A stretch of DNA of 64,000 nt. Origin: Drosophila persimilis. Lineage: Eukaryota > Arthropoda > Insecta > Diptera > Drosophilidae. The notes beneath the pieces were generated by a model that searched no databases, had not been told where the DNA came from, and saw only the letters and a program-made list of their open reading frames with translations. The stretch is from assembly GCF_003286085.1 (NCBI RefSeq), contig NW_020825340.1:186001-250000 (forward strand). The letters run 5' to 3'. Within the stretch, counting starts at the first letter, position 1, and each line of letters opens with the position of its first letter. Of the stretch, positions 15,551 through 28,491 are shown piece by piece. The translations under genes were made by a program, and so were the position numbers.

Positions 15551-18405
15551 CTAGACAGTGGTGTCCGGTGCCGGGGTAATGGGCTGCTTCGACTCGGACA
15601 CATCTAGGGACCGGCCATTGGCCGCTGCCGCTCCTTCCTGTGGGTCTTCGGGTGCGATATCAATGCGATGCGCCTTGCGCCACACCACCAGATCCATCAG
15701 AAAAGCCAGAAACATGATGCCGGCCGTGATTCCTAAGATAAGAAAAGGTTTACAAGTGGATAACGGAAGATTAAATAATGATAAGTAGAACGTTCACTCA
15801 CCTAAGAAATAATGCCTGAAAGTATCCGCATCGTAGAGCGAGCAGGCACCGTGCTTGCCACACACAGACTTCCAGATGAGGCACGCCGAGTCGACCACAG
15901 CCCCATAAATGATCGGACAAGGAACATTCCCGAATAAGCCAATGGCAGACTGTATCACACCCATGGCCATGGCCTTGTCTGCAAGTCATAAGAGTATATA
16001 GTTTACCGATTGATCTAGATATACTGGTAGGTATAATGTATGTGAGACGTACCTTTCGGATGTGTACAGCGCATGACGAGCAGCATACTGCCCACCTCGG
16101 AGGTGGAATGCATAAATACGCAAATGGCAAAGATCAGTATAAAGTAGATGAAGTTCTTGCAGTTATTATCACAGTAACCGTTGACCGCCTCCGCAGCTGA
16201 AAGTTCCAGAGATCGTTAAAGACCATTAAGTAGCTTAGGAAAATTGGATTTTGGATAAGACTCACCATCTGGAATGCAAGCACAGTTCGAGTAGAGTGTG
16301 CGATTGTCGCTGGGCCGCAGCGAGGAGGTGCTGCAGCCGGCATGGCAGGCCGATATATACATCGTCCCATCGGCACAGATCGGTGCAAAGTTCTCCTTAT
16401 CACAGGTACAGTTTATTGCTGCGCTGCAAGTGGGCTCGATCAGAGCGGGACTGGGGGAAAGATGGAGCGTTAAGAGATGGCTAAAGATCCATTCTGATGT
16501 GAATATATCACCTGTGGGCATTGCCAGCCTTGTAGCCGGAAAAGTCATCCATGCTGCAGCCAATAAACATCAGGATGATCATGCCCGCCGAATAGACCAA
16601 AGCGGTAAAGGCAATCCAGGCGGCCACGCCCTGGGCCGTTGGCTTGCGCTTCAGTATGAACAGACCAGAGATGACAATGCCAATGCCCATGACCAGGATG
16701 CCGCAGAAGGCGGCAATCATGTTGGCATCGTAGGTGGCCAGCCGAAACTGTGTCTCCAGGTACTTGGGCAGGAACGTGTACAGGCCGGCAATGGGCAGTA
16801 GATGGAACACACAGGAAGCAGTGCGGAACATCAGTATATCGTTGCTCAGCTGCCGCCGCACTGTCTTGGGGAAATCTGTAAAGATGGAGATGGAGAAGAG
16901 CACTTAGCAAATCGAATGATTGCGGATCGCATACACTTACCCTTGAGCTTGGGCTTCTCCTCTGGCTCGGGGGCAGCTGCCGCAGCGGCCACCACCTGGG
17001 CCTGGGTCTGCTGCTTTCCCCGCAGCTGCTTGGGGAACGAGAACATGGCAATGGAGGTTAACAGCATTAGGCTGCCAATGGCCACGGGTCCCAGCCACCA
17101 GGCGCCAATCCAACGCGGATCGGTGGCATCGAAGCCGGGATTCGAGAAATTCACGTACCAGCGCGTGCAGAAGCTGCCAAAGATGAAGCCGGAGGCGGGT
17201 CCAAGGATCCGCATGCCAATGGTGACGGCCATGTACATGGGCGACTGCTTGCTGCCGACATTGTCATCGATGTAGGGTATTCCGAGGGTGGCCACGGCCG
17301 TCTGGCCAATGCCAGAGCTGAGCAAACTGCCAAAGAAGATGCACAGGACGATGACGGTGATCTTCGAGTGGGAGGCCTGCTCCAGCTGCCGCTCCTCGTT
17401 GCACTCGCTACCGGCCAGCGAACCATTACCGCCCAAATGGCAGAGATTCGGATTCAGCATCTCTCGGGTGGCATTGTGCCACATCAAAGACGACGATGAC
17501 TCCGATCGCGCAGGGAGCACCTGTTGCTGCTGCTGAAGGATCACGCTGGAGTGCATCAGCTGCTCCCCGAAGATAAAGTGGGGCAAGGCACAGGCAAAGG
17601 CGGCAATCGAGAATAACACCATGCCGCAGGCAATCCAACGGGGGCGATGGCCCCGTCCCGCAAAATACGTGAGCAGCATGGCCGTGCAGATCTGGCCCAT
17701 CTCGCTGGCGCTCAGCAGGAAGCCCGTGGTCTTGGACTTGATCTGGAATAGCTTCTCGATCGTGGTGATCACCGACACAAAGTAGGTCATATACATGCCC
17801 TGCAGGATGTACGCCAGCAGGAACACCACCATGAACACGTGCGTCGAGGCAAACCGACGCGCCCATCTCGGCCGGCAGCCGAACAGCCCGCAGCTGGAGC
17901 CCTCGTCGGCGCCCCCATTGAGGTCCGAATCAAAGTCGTCCGACTCCTCCGATTCGCTGGAGCGCTTTGGCAGCTTGTAGCCCCCAGTCAGTGGTGCCTG
18001 CTCGTGGGCGTACTTCTCGCGGAGACTGTGCCCGTTGCCAGTGCCGTTGTTGTTGCTGCTCAGCAGGCCCCCGAGGCCGTTCTTTAGGTTATTGATGTCC
18101 TCCGAGGCCTTCCACTCGTTGTTGTTGCTGGGCGTGCTCTCGTACAGCACAGTGTTGCCTGTGGGCGTGGCCGGGGGGGCCTGGTTGCCCAACCCCTCGC
18201 CGTTTGTCTGATTGTGCTGGGCGAGAAGAGGCGTAAAGGCCTGCGTGGAGTCGCGTCTTCCTCCGTTCTGATGGTAGCCATTGCCATTGCCAGTGCCGTT
18301 GCCATTGCCATTGCCATTGCTCTGGCCGTGACCATGACCATTGCTGGTCTTTGATCCTGCCACAGGCTGAGGCGTTGCCGCCTCCACATCCCCGTTGCTC
18401 TTCAT
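15551..18405 (-). CDS. Oatp74D: Organic anion transporting polypeptide 74D (ecdysone importer)
   Basis: This is a 12-TM solute carrier (SLCO/OATP) of the plasma membrane. The D. melanogaster gene, also called Ecdysone Importer, moves 20-hydroxyecdysone into cells. Six coding exons on the minus strand join in phase: 18405-16941, 16875-16512, 16450-16266, 16196-16053, 15978-15802 and 15732-15551, giving 838 residues. The N-terminus is long, cytosolic and low in complexity (NGNGNGNGTGNG repeats). The OATP family signature DPRWIGAWWLGP sits just before TM6, near residue 430. Exon 3 encodes the Kazal-like cysteine-rich extracellular domain (CTCDKENFAPICADG and further Cys). The C-tail is acidic and Pro/Thr-rich. 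The start is the ATG of MKSNGDVEAA; upstream noncoding exons are likely but not located. Confidence 0.94.
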
Positions 18406-19299
18406 TATACCTCAAGGTATCTGCTTCCTACTGGAGTTCTTTGATCAAGTACGTCTAAGGGACTTAATTGGATTCGGAGTGGAAGCGTTTGGAGAGTGCT
18501 CTGTGTAAGCGAAACTGTACCGGTTTCGTCCTGTCCTTTGTCCTTTAAGTGGTCCTGCTACTGGTTATTACCTGTTCCATTTTCCCCCCTACATTGGAGA
18601 TGGACTTTCACTGGGCTTCTGGTTCTTCATTCGGTTCAAATTATTTTTTATTGGCTGGCGCCAAGCAGCAATCGAGGTAGTTTGGTTGCTCTGTTGATAT
18701 ATGGTTTTTTGTCCTTTCTATCAGTTTAATTTGTAGATGCTTCTTGTTGCAATATGGCAGTGCTTATCTGGTTTCAAAAAGAGCGAGAGAGAATGTCTAA
18801 AATTAGTTCATATCTTTAGAGGAATTTTCAAAGGACTTTAATTCACTTCAGTTTAAACGTGTTTGCTTACGATTGTGTATTAAGTTTACTTGTATGTGTG
18901 CGCCTTTCTTTATGCAGTAAAATATTCACAACAGAAAAAAAAAAACATAAAACGAGCGGGATCGTTTATACCCGACAGTTTATACCCAACAATACCCAGC
19001 GTTTATACAACATATTTTATACGTAATTGGGTTATCTTTGATTGGTTAATGCAGATCCCGATCTCTAACAATTTTGGTTGCACTTCTTATGATAGTCGAG
19101 GAAAAAATAAAGAGAAAGAAAGGAGCCCCAGCCCCTATTTATGTTCTAATGTTAATTTTTGAACTTCATTTGTCCCCTTTCCACTTAATGACCTATTTTA
19201 TTCGAGTTTTAGGTTATTTATCCGTTTCTATGATTCCGCTACATCTGTCTCTCTCTCTTTCATTTCTGACGGCAACAACTGCTGTTATTTTGAGCTCCC

Positions 19300-19665
19300 C
19301 TCCGCCAGGGAGCGCACACTGCACGAGAAAGAGTGAGAGAGAGAGTGAATGAGTAAGCGCAGGGAATGGGCTGTCTCGATTTGTTCCATCTGGTTATAAT
19401 CTGATCTAAACCAGATTTGGCAATCTGGTAGATATGAGCCTTCCCTATGATTCTTCACCTGTTACAGTGTGATATCACACAGTCTGGATACAAAATTTGG
19501 TTGTTGTAGCTCTTATAGTCTCTGAGATCTAAGTAATCATCGGTACGGACAGACGCACGGTCAGACAACACTATATCGACTTGGCCATTGATGCTGATCA
19601 AGAATATATACACATAATGGGGTGGAAAACGTTTCCTTTTGGGTGTTACACACATCTACTTCCAT
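19300..19665 (+). repeat. Dispersed Drosophila repeat, copy 2
   Basis: Plus-strand counterpart of 6880-7195. Shared blocks in order: GCGCACACTGCAC, a GAGAG run, GAATGAGTAAGCGC, a stretch with GATATCACA, CTCTTATAGTCTCTGAGATC, GGACAGACG, TGATGCTGATCAAGAATATA, and GGGG..GGAAACGTTTCC. The ends are approximate and the copy is diverged. Confidence 0.65.
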
Positions 19666-21079
19666 CCAAATATCTAATATGCCCCTGTACTCTTTGAGTA
19701 TCGGTTATAAATATTTAAATAATGTTCGAATATATCTATGTGTAAATTGGCTATTACCTATAAAAAATTACTACTTCTTTCTATTATATAAACGTGTTTG
19801 GGGTCGTCGTCGTGGCCCGATATTGTAATTTGGGTCTTCGCCCTTTATTTTATTCAAAAGCATATGTGGCAAAGAATTAAATGTCTGACCACCAAATAGT
19901 TTCTGCACGTGCCTCCTAGTATTTATTAATACATATATATTTATTAATATTTTATTTAATTCATATTTTACACGAATCCTGTAATGTACATTTACACGTA
20001 ATGTACATTTACATGTGCATGTAGATGAAGGATAACGTATACGTCATGGTGAACGGCATCTAGCTTTCTGCATAGATAAAATCTTGGCGATAGTATGATC
20101 GAAAAAAGTTATACACCAGTTGAAAGGCATTATATTTAGCTAGAAAACTGTATAGGCAAACTTTTGATCAGTTCCATGCTATATGTGAGGTCTCATTATT
20201 AAGATTATTAGAGCTATTGGAAATAAAGCTTTTTACCGTTTTTTTTTATACTAGAACACTTTTATTTTACAAAAATTAGATTGCTCTCACTTTTCGTAAA
20301 TTAAATTAATCTAAAAAAAAATAAATACATATATTTTGTTCTTCAATAGGAGCACAGAACCGCAAGCATTGGAAAATTAAATGAAACTAAGGCAAATGAA
20401 ACTCCATGAAAGACTGCACAAAAAAACGGAAGTATATAGAGCAGAGGAGGGGTGAGAGCTGGAAACAGAACAGCTTATCAGCCTCACGCATAAGTATGTG
20501 TGCACTGGAGGACTGACTGGAAACGGCATTAAAAACGCAGTCGCCTATATGTGTGTACATACATATGTAGAGCACAGTACAGTACAGCACGCGACAAAAT
20601 GTTAGGCGAAAGCCATAAATGACCAGAAACAGAACATTATACCTATATTTTTCGACAAATTAATAGCAGCAAAAGAATTCAAGGTTGAGACTGATAAGGA
20701 TTTCCCATTGGATTGATTTCATTCATGTACTCTTTTAATGATTATGAGGTCCTCTAAACATTTTTAATCAATTTATTTCGTATTTCCATAAACTAATTCT
20801 AATTCCATACAATTATTCTCTATATGTATAATTGTATCAAGACTCTTACCAAGTGATCTTATAATTATGCACCATAAATACGCATTTGCTGAACAAATAT
20901 TAAAACAGTTTGCCAAAGTCCCATTCGGCTCGTATCTCCCATTGCCTTGCCGTTTTTTTTCATACAACAAATTTTTCAATGTCAAATATTCGCCAAAAAA
21001 TTGTTGTTTCTAAATTTTATTTGTTTTGACATACTCACAAATATCTGTCCGTGTGTGTGTGTGTGTGTGTGTGTAAGGG

Positions 21080-21209
21080 TATAAAAAGTCATGACTGAAT
21101 ATAATTTCACTTTCCGTCGCAGTGCAATCGCAATCGGAATGGCAGTGCCGCCTGCACTCCGCGAATCTTATCAGTGGTAGCGACCTCGCTGATAAGGAAA
21201 GTGAAATTT
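21080..21209 (+). other. TATA-like box followed by a nested inverted repeat
   Basis: TATAAAA (about 21080-21086) follows a GT run. The 13-bp arm AATTTCACTTTCC near 21104 pairs with GGAAAGTGAAATT near 21197-21209. Inside, CTTATCAG pairs with CTGATAAG, and AGTGCA with TGCACT, so a three-way folded transcript is possible. The inner pair is also two GATA-factor sites facing each other. Whether it acts as DNA (enhancer) or RNA cannot be told from the sequence. Confidence 0.35.
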
Positions 21210-21739
21210 CTTTGGGTGTATGGACAGAGTGGAGTGGTGCGTGGCAGAGAACTGCAGCCATGGGGCAGGGGCTAGAGGCTAGAGGCAGGCGTCATAAACT
21301 TTGGCCTTGACTCTGGCGTTGCTGTTGCTGCTGTTGTTGCTTCTGATGGCTTCCCTACTTCTCTTTTTCTGTATTTATTTATTGCGCATTTTGCGCTTTT
21401 GATTTCTGTTTGAAATATGTATGTATGTATAAGTATGTACTGTACTTTGCTGCTGCGGTTGTGTGTGTGGTGTGCCGCTGGAATGTATTGCTTTTGCCTC
21501 GAATTATTTATGCACAATTAGGGATCTTGGAATGGAAAGAGCACGTGCTTAATTAGCAATTCTGATCTGGTAATGCGATCAAGTCGATTGGGAGGAGGGA
21601 GGAGGGAGAAGGATGGTTGCACAGCGGAAAAGCTAAAGGAAATTGGTTAAAAACATTCTGCATATCGGTTAATATAAACATTTCTGATAATTATACATTT
21701 TCTAATCATTTATAATACAAACAACATGAAAAGTACCTA

Positions 21740-22008
21740 CGCCCAGAGAAAAAGCCCTGAACTTTTAATAATTAAGCTTACATTTAAAGATGTTTGAAAA
21801 AGAATGTGTTCTAAGTTAAATTTTGACATTAACATGATTTCTACAATTTGAATATATAATATAGATTTAAAAAAACTTTTTTATAAACTTGTGATGCATT
21901 TATTTAAAAGTAAATTCTATTTAATTTCACTATTTTTTATATTTAATCACCGAATATTTAATTGAAATATGGTTGTATTTTTCTTACAATGCCATTTTTC
22001 TATGAGTG
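21740..22008. mobile_element. TA-flanked MITE, CACTC family, copy 1
   Basis: The element starts CGCCCAGAGAAAAAG and ends, in reverse complement, CACTCATAGAAAAATGGC. TA dinucleotides flank both ends. The interior is A+T-rich with no ORF. It shares about 25 bp (AGTAAATTCTATTTAATTTCA) with the inverted copy at 47843-48204. This suggests a Tc1/mariner-like non-autonomous family. Confidence 0.6.
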
Positions 22009-25000
22009 TAGACATGATAATGCCTCTAACTCTATCTCTATCTCTATCTCCATCCGTATCTGCTTGTCTTATCTTTCTTCACACTTTCCCACAGTGTGTG
22101 CGATCGCTATCCCCACTGCCATCTCCCAGCTGCCTCAATCTACAGGTAAGGTATGGTAAGGTAAGTGTAAGGTGACGTAGATGGCCACAACAAAGCGAGT
22201 ACTTTAGTACTCAGCCCCCACTTATCGCTCTGGCCATCGTCAAGTAATCTCTCTCTCTAGCTCCGGTCGCTCTTCCAACAGAGAGTGGTTCAGGCTTATC
22301 CCTGAGATCCGAGGCAGGAGGAAGGAGTCTGGGTCCAAGTCTGAGGTTAAAACTACTGCAGTTACCAGTTTTAGTTGCAGCTAAGGCTCATTGAACCCGC
22401 CACCGAACGGGGAACCGGGCAACAGGGCATCCGGGCATCGCTGGGGCAGGCTGTGAACTATTGTACATATGGCCTGGTATGGCTGGTTATATAAGTGTTA
22501 GACCATCTATTGGCTTTAATTTGGCTTGATGGATGGTTAATTGTTCAAATTGCTGCAAGTGTTCACAGATGACAGCCAGATGATGGCCGATTTATCAGTG
22601 TCAATCATAATAAATGCAATTAAACCACCCCGTTTACGAAACTACCGCTTTCAGATTGAAGAAATAGACAGATAGATACGGGTGGCGAGCGACACAGGGA
22701 CAGAGACGGAGACAGAGAGTGGGCTGGATAGATCGATATGTAGATTGAACCAGAGGTTTCCATTTCAATTGAGCCTCACAGCTATCGCATTAGGAACGAT
22801 GTGAGAAAAACGACGCCTGATTTTACACCGTACTACAATTTCGAGCATTAATTAAGCCGAAAATGGTATAAAAAGTAGACAAATATTATGAAAGCTTTTC
22901 AACAGAACAGTTTCCTGAGTAATCAGATATACGTAGATATGTATGTATGTTCATATGTACCTCTTTCATTATCCTCTATATTTATGTTTTTAGAATTGAT
23001 TTAATAATTATTCATGTAAAAAGCTCTTTACTTCAATCTATTACTGAAACACTACAATTTGTAATTAACATTTTTTAAAAGATTAAATCATTTAAGAACT
23101 GTTGTTTAATATTATTTTTATCATATATTATTTTTTTCATACAAATTTATTTATACTATTTTTTGTTTACTATGTTCTTAAAAGTCCCTTTATATTCTTT
23201 TGTTCCATATCCAAAATATTATCCCAAAAAGATTGGCTCCGATTGGCTGTTGGTCTAGTGTAAATAGAATCTCATGGGTAGGCACCAGAGGAGGCTTACC
23301 GAGGGGCGGTGGGGGGTACTTTTTCTTTGCTCAATGCGTGTTGATTTTCCGGTTTTCGTGGCAACTTGCAACTTGCAACATGTCTTCCCGCTTCCCGCTT
23401 TCCTCTTCCGCCTTCCGTCAGAGCTGCTGCGCCGACTACGTAACTGAGTTATGTATGCCTTTGTATGTGTATGAGTGTATCAATGTGTGTTTGTGTGTGT
23501 GCGCTGGTGTGCATTTGAATTGCGCAAGCGCAACTATTGCAAATTGCATACCAAGCAGCTCAGTGGCTGTGGCTGCAGCAGTGGTTGTGGCTGCTGCATG
23601 CCAACATGCAACAAAACCAGACACGCGGGCAACGCGTTGACTAGACGCTGACAGGGGCCGCCGTAGCAGCAGCGGCCGCAGCCGCAGCCGCAGCCGCCAC
23701 AAAACAAGTGCAAAAGCCGCAGAAGAAAGCCTGAACAATGGCCAGAAGCAGCATTGAAAGTAAATTGCAGACCCCAACCAGTCCCCAGATGCCTCTCTTT
23801 CCAGATCCAAGTCCAAGTTTAAGTCGGAGCTGGAGATGGAGGTGGAGCTGGAGCTCTCGAGCTGGGGTTGAAGCTGGGTCTCTCAAGCCAAGTGGAAAGA
23901 GCTTGGAAAAAGTGGTTTGGCCACATTTCACTTTTAGCATAGAAACAATTTAGAACTTGTCTGCATTTGCGGCTGCTGTGGCTGTGGTGTTTGAGGTTTG
24001 TGCTATCTGAGATGGATGGATCTTTACAGAGAGATTTAAGTGGTAATTTTTGGCAGAGCAAGCGGGTCTTAACACAGAACAGAACTACAGATAAATCTCT
24101 AGGTAATTCTATACAATTTTGGATTTGGAGAAGAGCCTTTGTAGTTCTTATTTGGGATCTAAGTGAAAGAATCTGTACTGATGATGCCCAGAGATCGCAG
24201 TTAAATATATGGATGAACCTTGGCTTAAAGATCGAAAGAACCCAGTTAAGACTGTGAACCCACTGAAATTACTGGTCAATTCTATGCCTCAGTTCGTTAT
24301 TTAATTTTCTTTATATTTTGTATTTATATTTTATTAAATTTAATGTGTTTATCTGTATTCCATTTCCATTCCCGCCAGTTATTGAGTCATTCGGTTCTGT
24401 TTATTTATCTAGGGTCTCGAATTCGCTGACCAATCAGATACAGATACATTTTATACCTAAACATATATGTTTATTTGTGTGTGCGAGTATTTTGACTTTG
24501 ACCTTCACATTGAGAACTGAAATTTGAACCAGAACCTTGATTTGCGTAAGCAAAATGTTAGACGACGTATGGATGGATGGATAAAAACAACAACAAAAAA
24601 TTTCACAACTTGGCTTGGGACAAGCGATTATACATATATGTATGTATCTATATATATAAATATCTATATATGAATGTACTATACTTACATAGCATTTTCA
24701 GTGCTCGAAACTGCTGAGATTAATTAATTTTTTTGGAGCAGCCACTGACATGACTCAACCTTTTATTTCTATGGTATTTTTCTGATTAATTGGGTGTTGG
24801 TAATTTGTCAAATCCTATTATGGGAAACTCATCCGATTTTAAATCGCCCCACGTCAAAAAAAAGGGGGGACGGATAAAACATTTCGAGTGTGCGGATTAT
24901 ACAAATTATATATTTCAATGCGGATATGTTTTTTGCTCTTTTGGGAAAAAGTTTCCACTTTTTAAAGTGGAACACCCAAGTAAATGACCTGAGCAGCGCG

Positions 25001-28000
25001 TTTACATATGTATAGGTACTTATATATGTATGTATGTATATGCACATATATTTGCCTGATTCATGGCATCACAAAAGGGTGTGGCCTTCTTCCCGAAAAA
25101 CAATGAAAAAATATACTTACGAAATGTTCAACAAAAGGCTAAAATCCAATTGGGATTCGTTGACTGGGGATATACGAGTACTCTTATGGGTATAAGTATG
25201 ATAAGTATCTGAACAGACTATACGGAGAAATGTGTGTTCAAAGTATTACTCGAAGATTGACAGATACTTTCATGAAGCGAAATTGTGGAAAAAGACAGAA
25301 AAAAGAGGGAAAATGGCTACACACCCTGATAGCATCTCTGCATCAGTTGGAAAATAGTTCAAATAAAAGTATTATTTTTAGGAACTTATTCTCGACATTG
25401 TTCTGGCAAACTCTCCTTTAAATTCGATTCAATCTTCCGCTGTAGGGTATCTGACCTGCACATTGCTCACGCAAGTAAACAACTTTTCGAAATTCTTGTA
25501 TCTGTACAGCGCGTACTCGTATCTGTCTGCCTGAGTGTGCATACATATATTTTATTTATTTTTTTGTGGAGCACTGCTGCTGCTGCTGTTGCTTTCCATT
25601 ATGCGCGAAACAAAACTTCCTTTTTGACGGCGCTTGTTAAAAATCTGAAAAAGGTAAAAAACTGCAAAGCAGAACCAAACCAAATGAAACAAAATAAAAA
25701 TAAAAAACTTCAAACCAAAAAAAAGAGAGCAGCCCAAAAAAACTAAAAAAAAAAATAAAATAAAGGAAAATTAACAAGCTCAAAATGGCAGCCAAGTGTG
25801 CATAAATTTTTGAAATGTCCGCAACAGGCAGAGCCGAAATAAAAATTCAAAATACACCAACAAAAAATCATCGAAAAAAAACAGAAGAAGACTTAATGAA
25901 ATGCAATCAAAAAGGCATTCCGCGAGAACTGCATTAAGTCGGAGTCGGGCGTGGAAGTCCAGGTCCCACGTCCACGTCCACGTCCATGTCCATGTCCAGT
26001 GCAACCTCTTAACCGTTCTCAATCCCCCAGGTTCTCTGTCTCCAATATCTCCCTTCCCCGTCCACCAAGTATCTGGCGTGAAGATCAGTACATGGCGCTG
26101 ACGTGACGCTCTGGAACGTTCCAGCCGACAAAAAAGAGATGTTCAAATGTATTTCACTCCTGAATATACTACCTATATAGGCACATATATGGGATGTTGT
26201 ATATTGCTCTTAAGAAATACAGAATAAATGAGAAACGGATTGCTTTCTGCTTTACCAAAGAGAACAGTTTACATTTGTCATTCGGAGCTGGCAGTGGGAC
26301 CAGTTCTAAATGCCAATGAAATGATTAAATAATACAAGAATATAAGAAAATAATGAAACAAAAAAAACCACAAATAGAAAAGGGATAAACGAATGATCCG
26401 TCAGGCAATCCAGGTCTTTTAGAAACACTTATTTTCCTTATGAACCAATCAGAAATCGAATTTATTTTTAAACTCCATTGGTATTCTTTCAGAATTAAAA
26501 ATAATTCCTATTTCAGAAGTTAGAAGTTGTAATTATAGTGCAAATATATAGTTTAAAGTATCATATTTTTGTTGTTTTGCTTCAGTTTACATTATGTTTT
26601 CATTATCTTTTGACCCACTGTGCTGGCTTTGTGGAGAAAAGAAACCTTGTTTCAGAAACAAGAAAAATATTCTTAATTTAAACTGAAATTTCTGTCTGAT
26701 TGATTGAGCTGCTGATTTAAGCGGCTTTTCGTGCCCAGGCTCTGGACCATTGGACCCTGTGCCCTGGCTCTGTACTGGCAGCGACCATCTAAGGCTGGGA
26801 GGTGTTAACGTTAACCTGCACAAGTGGTTTTCTGAACCGAATGGTACCGTTATAGCTTTTATAAATGGCTCGCTGTCATCTGCCGATTTTCCACGTTTTC
26901 AAGTTTCGCTCGGGGATGGCGGCTAATTTGGCATAATTCATTGTAGACTCTGCATTTATTTTTCCAATTAGCGACCAATTACATACCCCTCAACCTCAAC
27001 CCGGTCATGCGCAAAAAGTTTGGCTCATTTGCATAATACGAGTACGAGTATCGAGAAGAGACCCCCCCCCTCCAGCAGTTCGATTCCCATCTCAAGTATC
27101 TTCCCTCCTCGAAGTGTCAAGTGGTTCCCTCAACCGAAAGAAAACAGACACGGCCACAGTTCTGGCCATAGATACTCTCGTCTAGCCCATAGATACAGAC
27201 ACAGACACAGATACAAAGTCTCCTGCTCATAATTCTCATTACTCATGATTATTTGTTTATGAAAGTACTTAACATTTTTTTATGGGTTTTTTGTTGTTGT
27301 TTTTTTTTCAGTCTTTTCAATAAGCACTCCAAAAAAATTATTTCAATTGTTTAAGTAGCATACAAAAATAAAAAAAAACCCCATGCATAATTTGCTACGA
27401 GTGCGTGTTTGTAATTTTTTATTTATCTTATTTTTTTGCGATTTCTTCTTTTGTAAATTTCCACTTGCTGGCTGGACTTTTTTGTTTATCTCTTTTGGCG
27501 CCTGTCTTTTTAAGGCGTTACATTTTAAATTAGTTGTTTGACCAAAAAGAATTTGGCTGGGAGACTTTCGTTGTGTTTCTTGTTTTTCAATTTGCTTACT
27601 TGTCAGTTTTTGGGCGTTGTCGCTGTCCGTATTGGGGCTGGTAACTGAAAGTATAAGAGTTTGAGCAGGACTATTAGTAATTTTATTTGTATGGAAACCT
27701 AGTTTAAAAAGTATATTTTAAGGTTATATTCAGCTTTATTCTAAGGAATGGTAAGGACAATTTCATAGTGGAATTTTTTGTGGAAGCCTGGAAGTCACAC
27801 AGCGATATAACAGTTTCCTTTCCGCTGCCGCATCCTCTGCTCAATCGCTGTACATTTATACTTGTGCCTGCTGCTTCCCATTTTCTCTCAATCGCTATCA
27901 TCGTGACTCTCTTTCTTTCTCTTGATAGATATGATAGATAGATACTCACTGTTAAGAATTTCACAACAGAAGTAAAAATCGTCTTCAAATTGGCGTCAGA

Positions 28001-28250
28001 GACTATTCCTCTCTCTCTTTTGAGCAGTCAAGCCATCTATTTATCTATCTATCTCTGTCTAAGGCGATCGATATGCGTTCGCTAAGTTGGGTCATAAAAA
28101 TTACAGCAAAAACGATTAGCAACAATTACAACAACTGCAGCAGCAGCAGAAAACAAGTTTACTCGTGTTAAAAAAATGCAACGAGCATTAAAATTACAAA
28201 AATACCAACAACAACGGGAGGGCGGGTGCAACAAGTAAAGGCTATTTAAT

Positions 28251-28269
28251 GGGGGGGGGGGGGGGGGGG
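28251..28269. repeat. Run of 19 G
   Basis: An uninterrupted G homopolymer, very unusual in a Drosophila genome. It could be real, a G-quadruplex former, or an assembly or sequencing artefact. Confidence 0.9.
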
Positions 28270-28455
28270 TAAGTAAAGTAAAGGCAAAGTGTACAATGAA
28301 TGTAAAATGCAAATCTTTGCAGGGGCAGAGTGGCAGGGGTGGGTGGCAGCAACAAAAACTACAAAAAATAAAAGATGTACGAGCACAACTGTCTGGTCAT
28401 CTCTCTCTCTTTCTCTCTCTCTCTCTCCCTAGGCTTCACCGTCTGGCGTAAATGT

Positions 28456-28460
<5 letters not shown>

Positions 28461-28489
<29 letters not shown>
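28461..28489. repeat. TG dinucleotide microsatellite
   Basis: About 14 copies of TG. Similar runs occur at 21049-21074, 29954-29968, 50300-50320 (as CA), 52280-52299 and 56027-56049. Confidence 0.95.

Positions 28490-28491
<2 letters not shown>

Noticed and set aside
24948-24973. TTCCACTTT/AAAGTGGAA palindrome
   Set aside because: A nine-base inverted repeat alone is not strong evidence of a functional site.
27060-27100. GTTCGATTCCC, resembling a tRNA T-loop
   Set aside because: No acceptor stem or anticodon arm can be built around it; no tRNA gene seen in the window.
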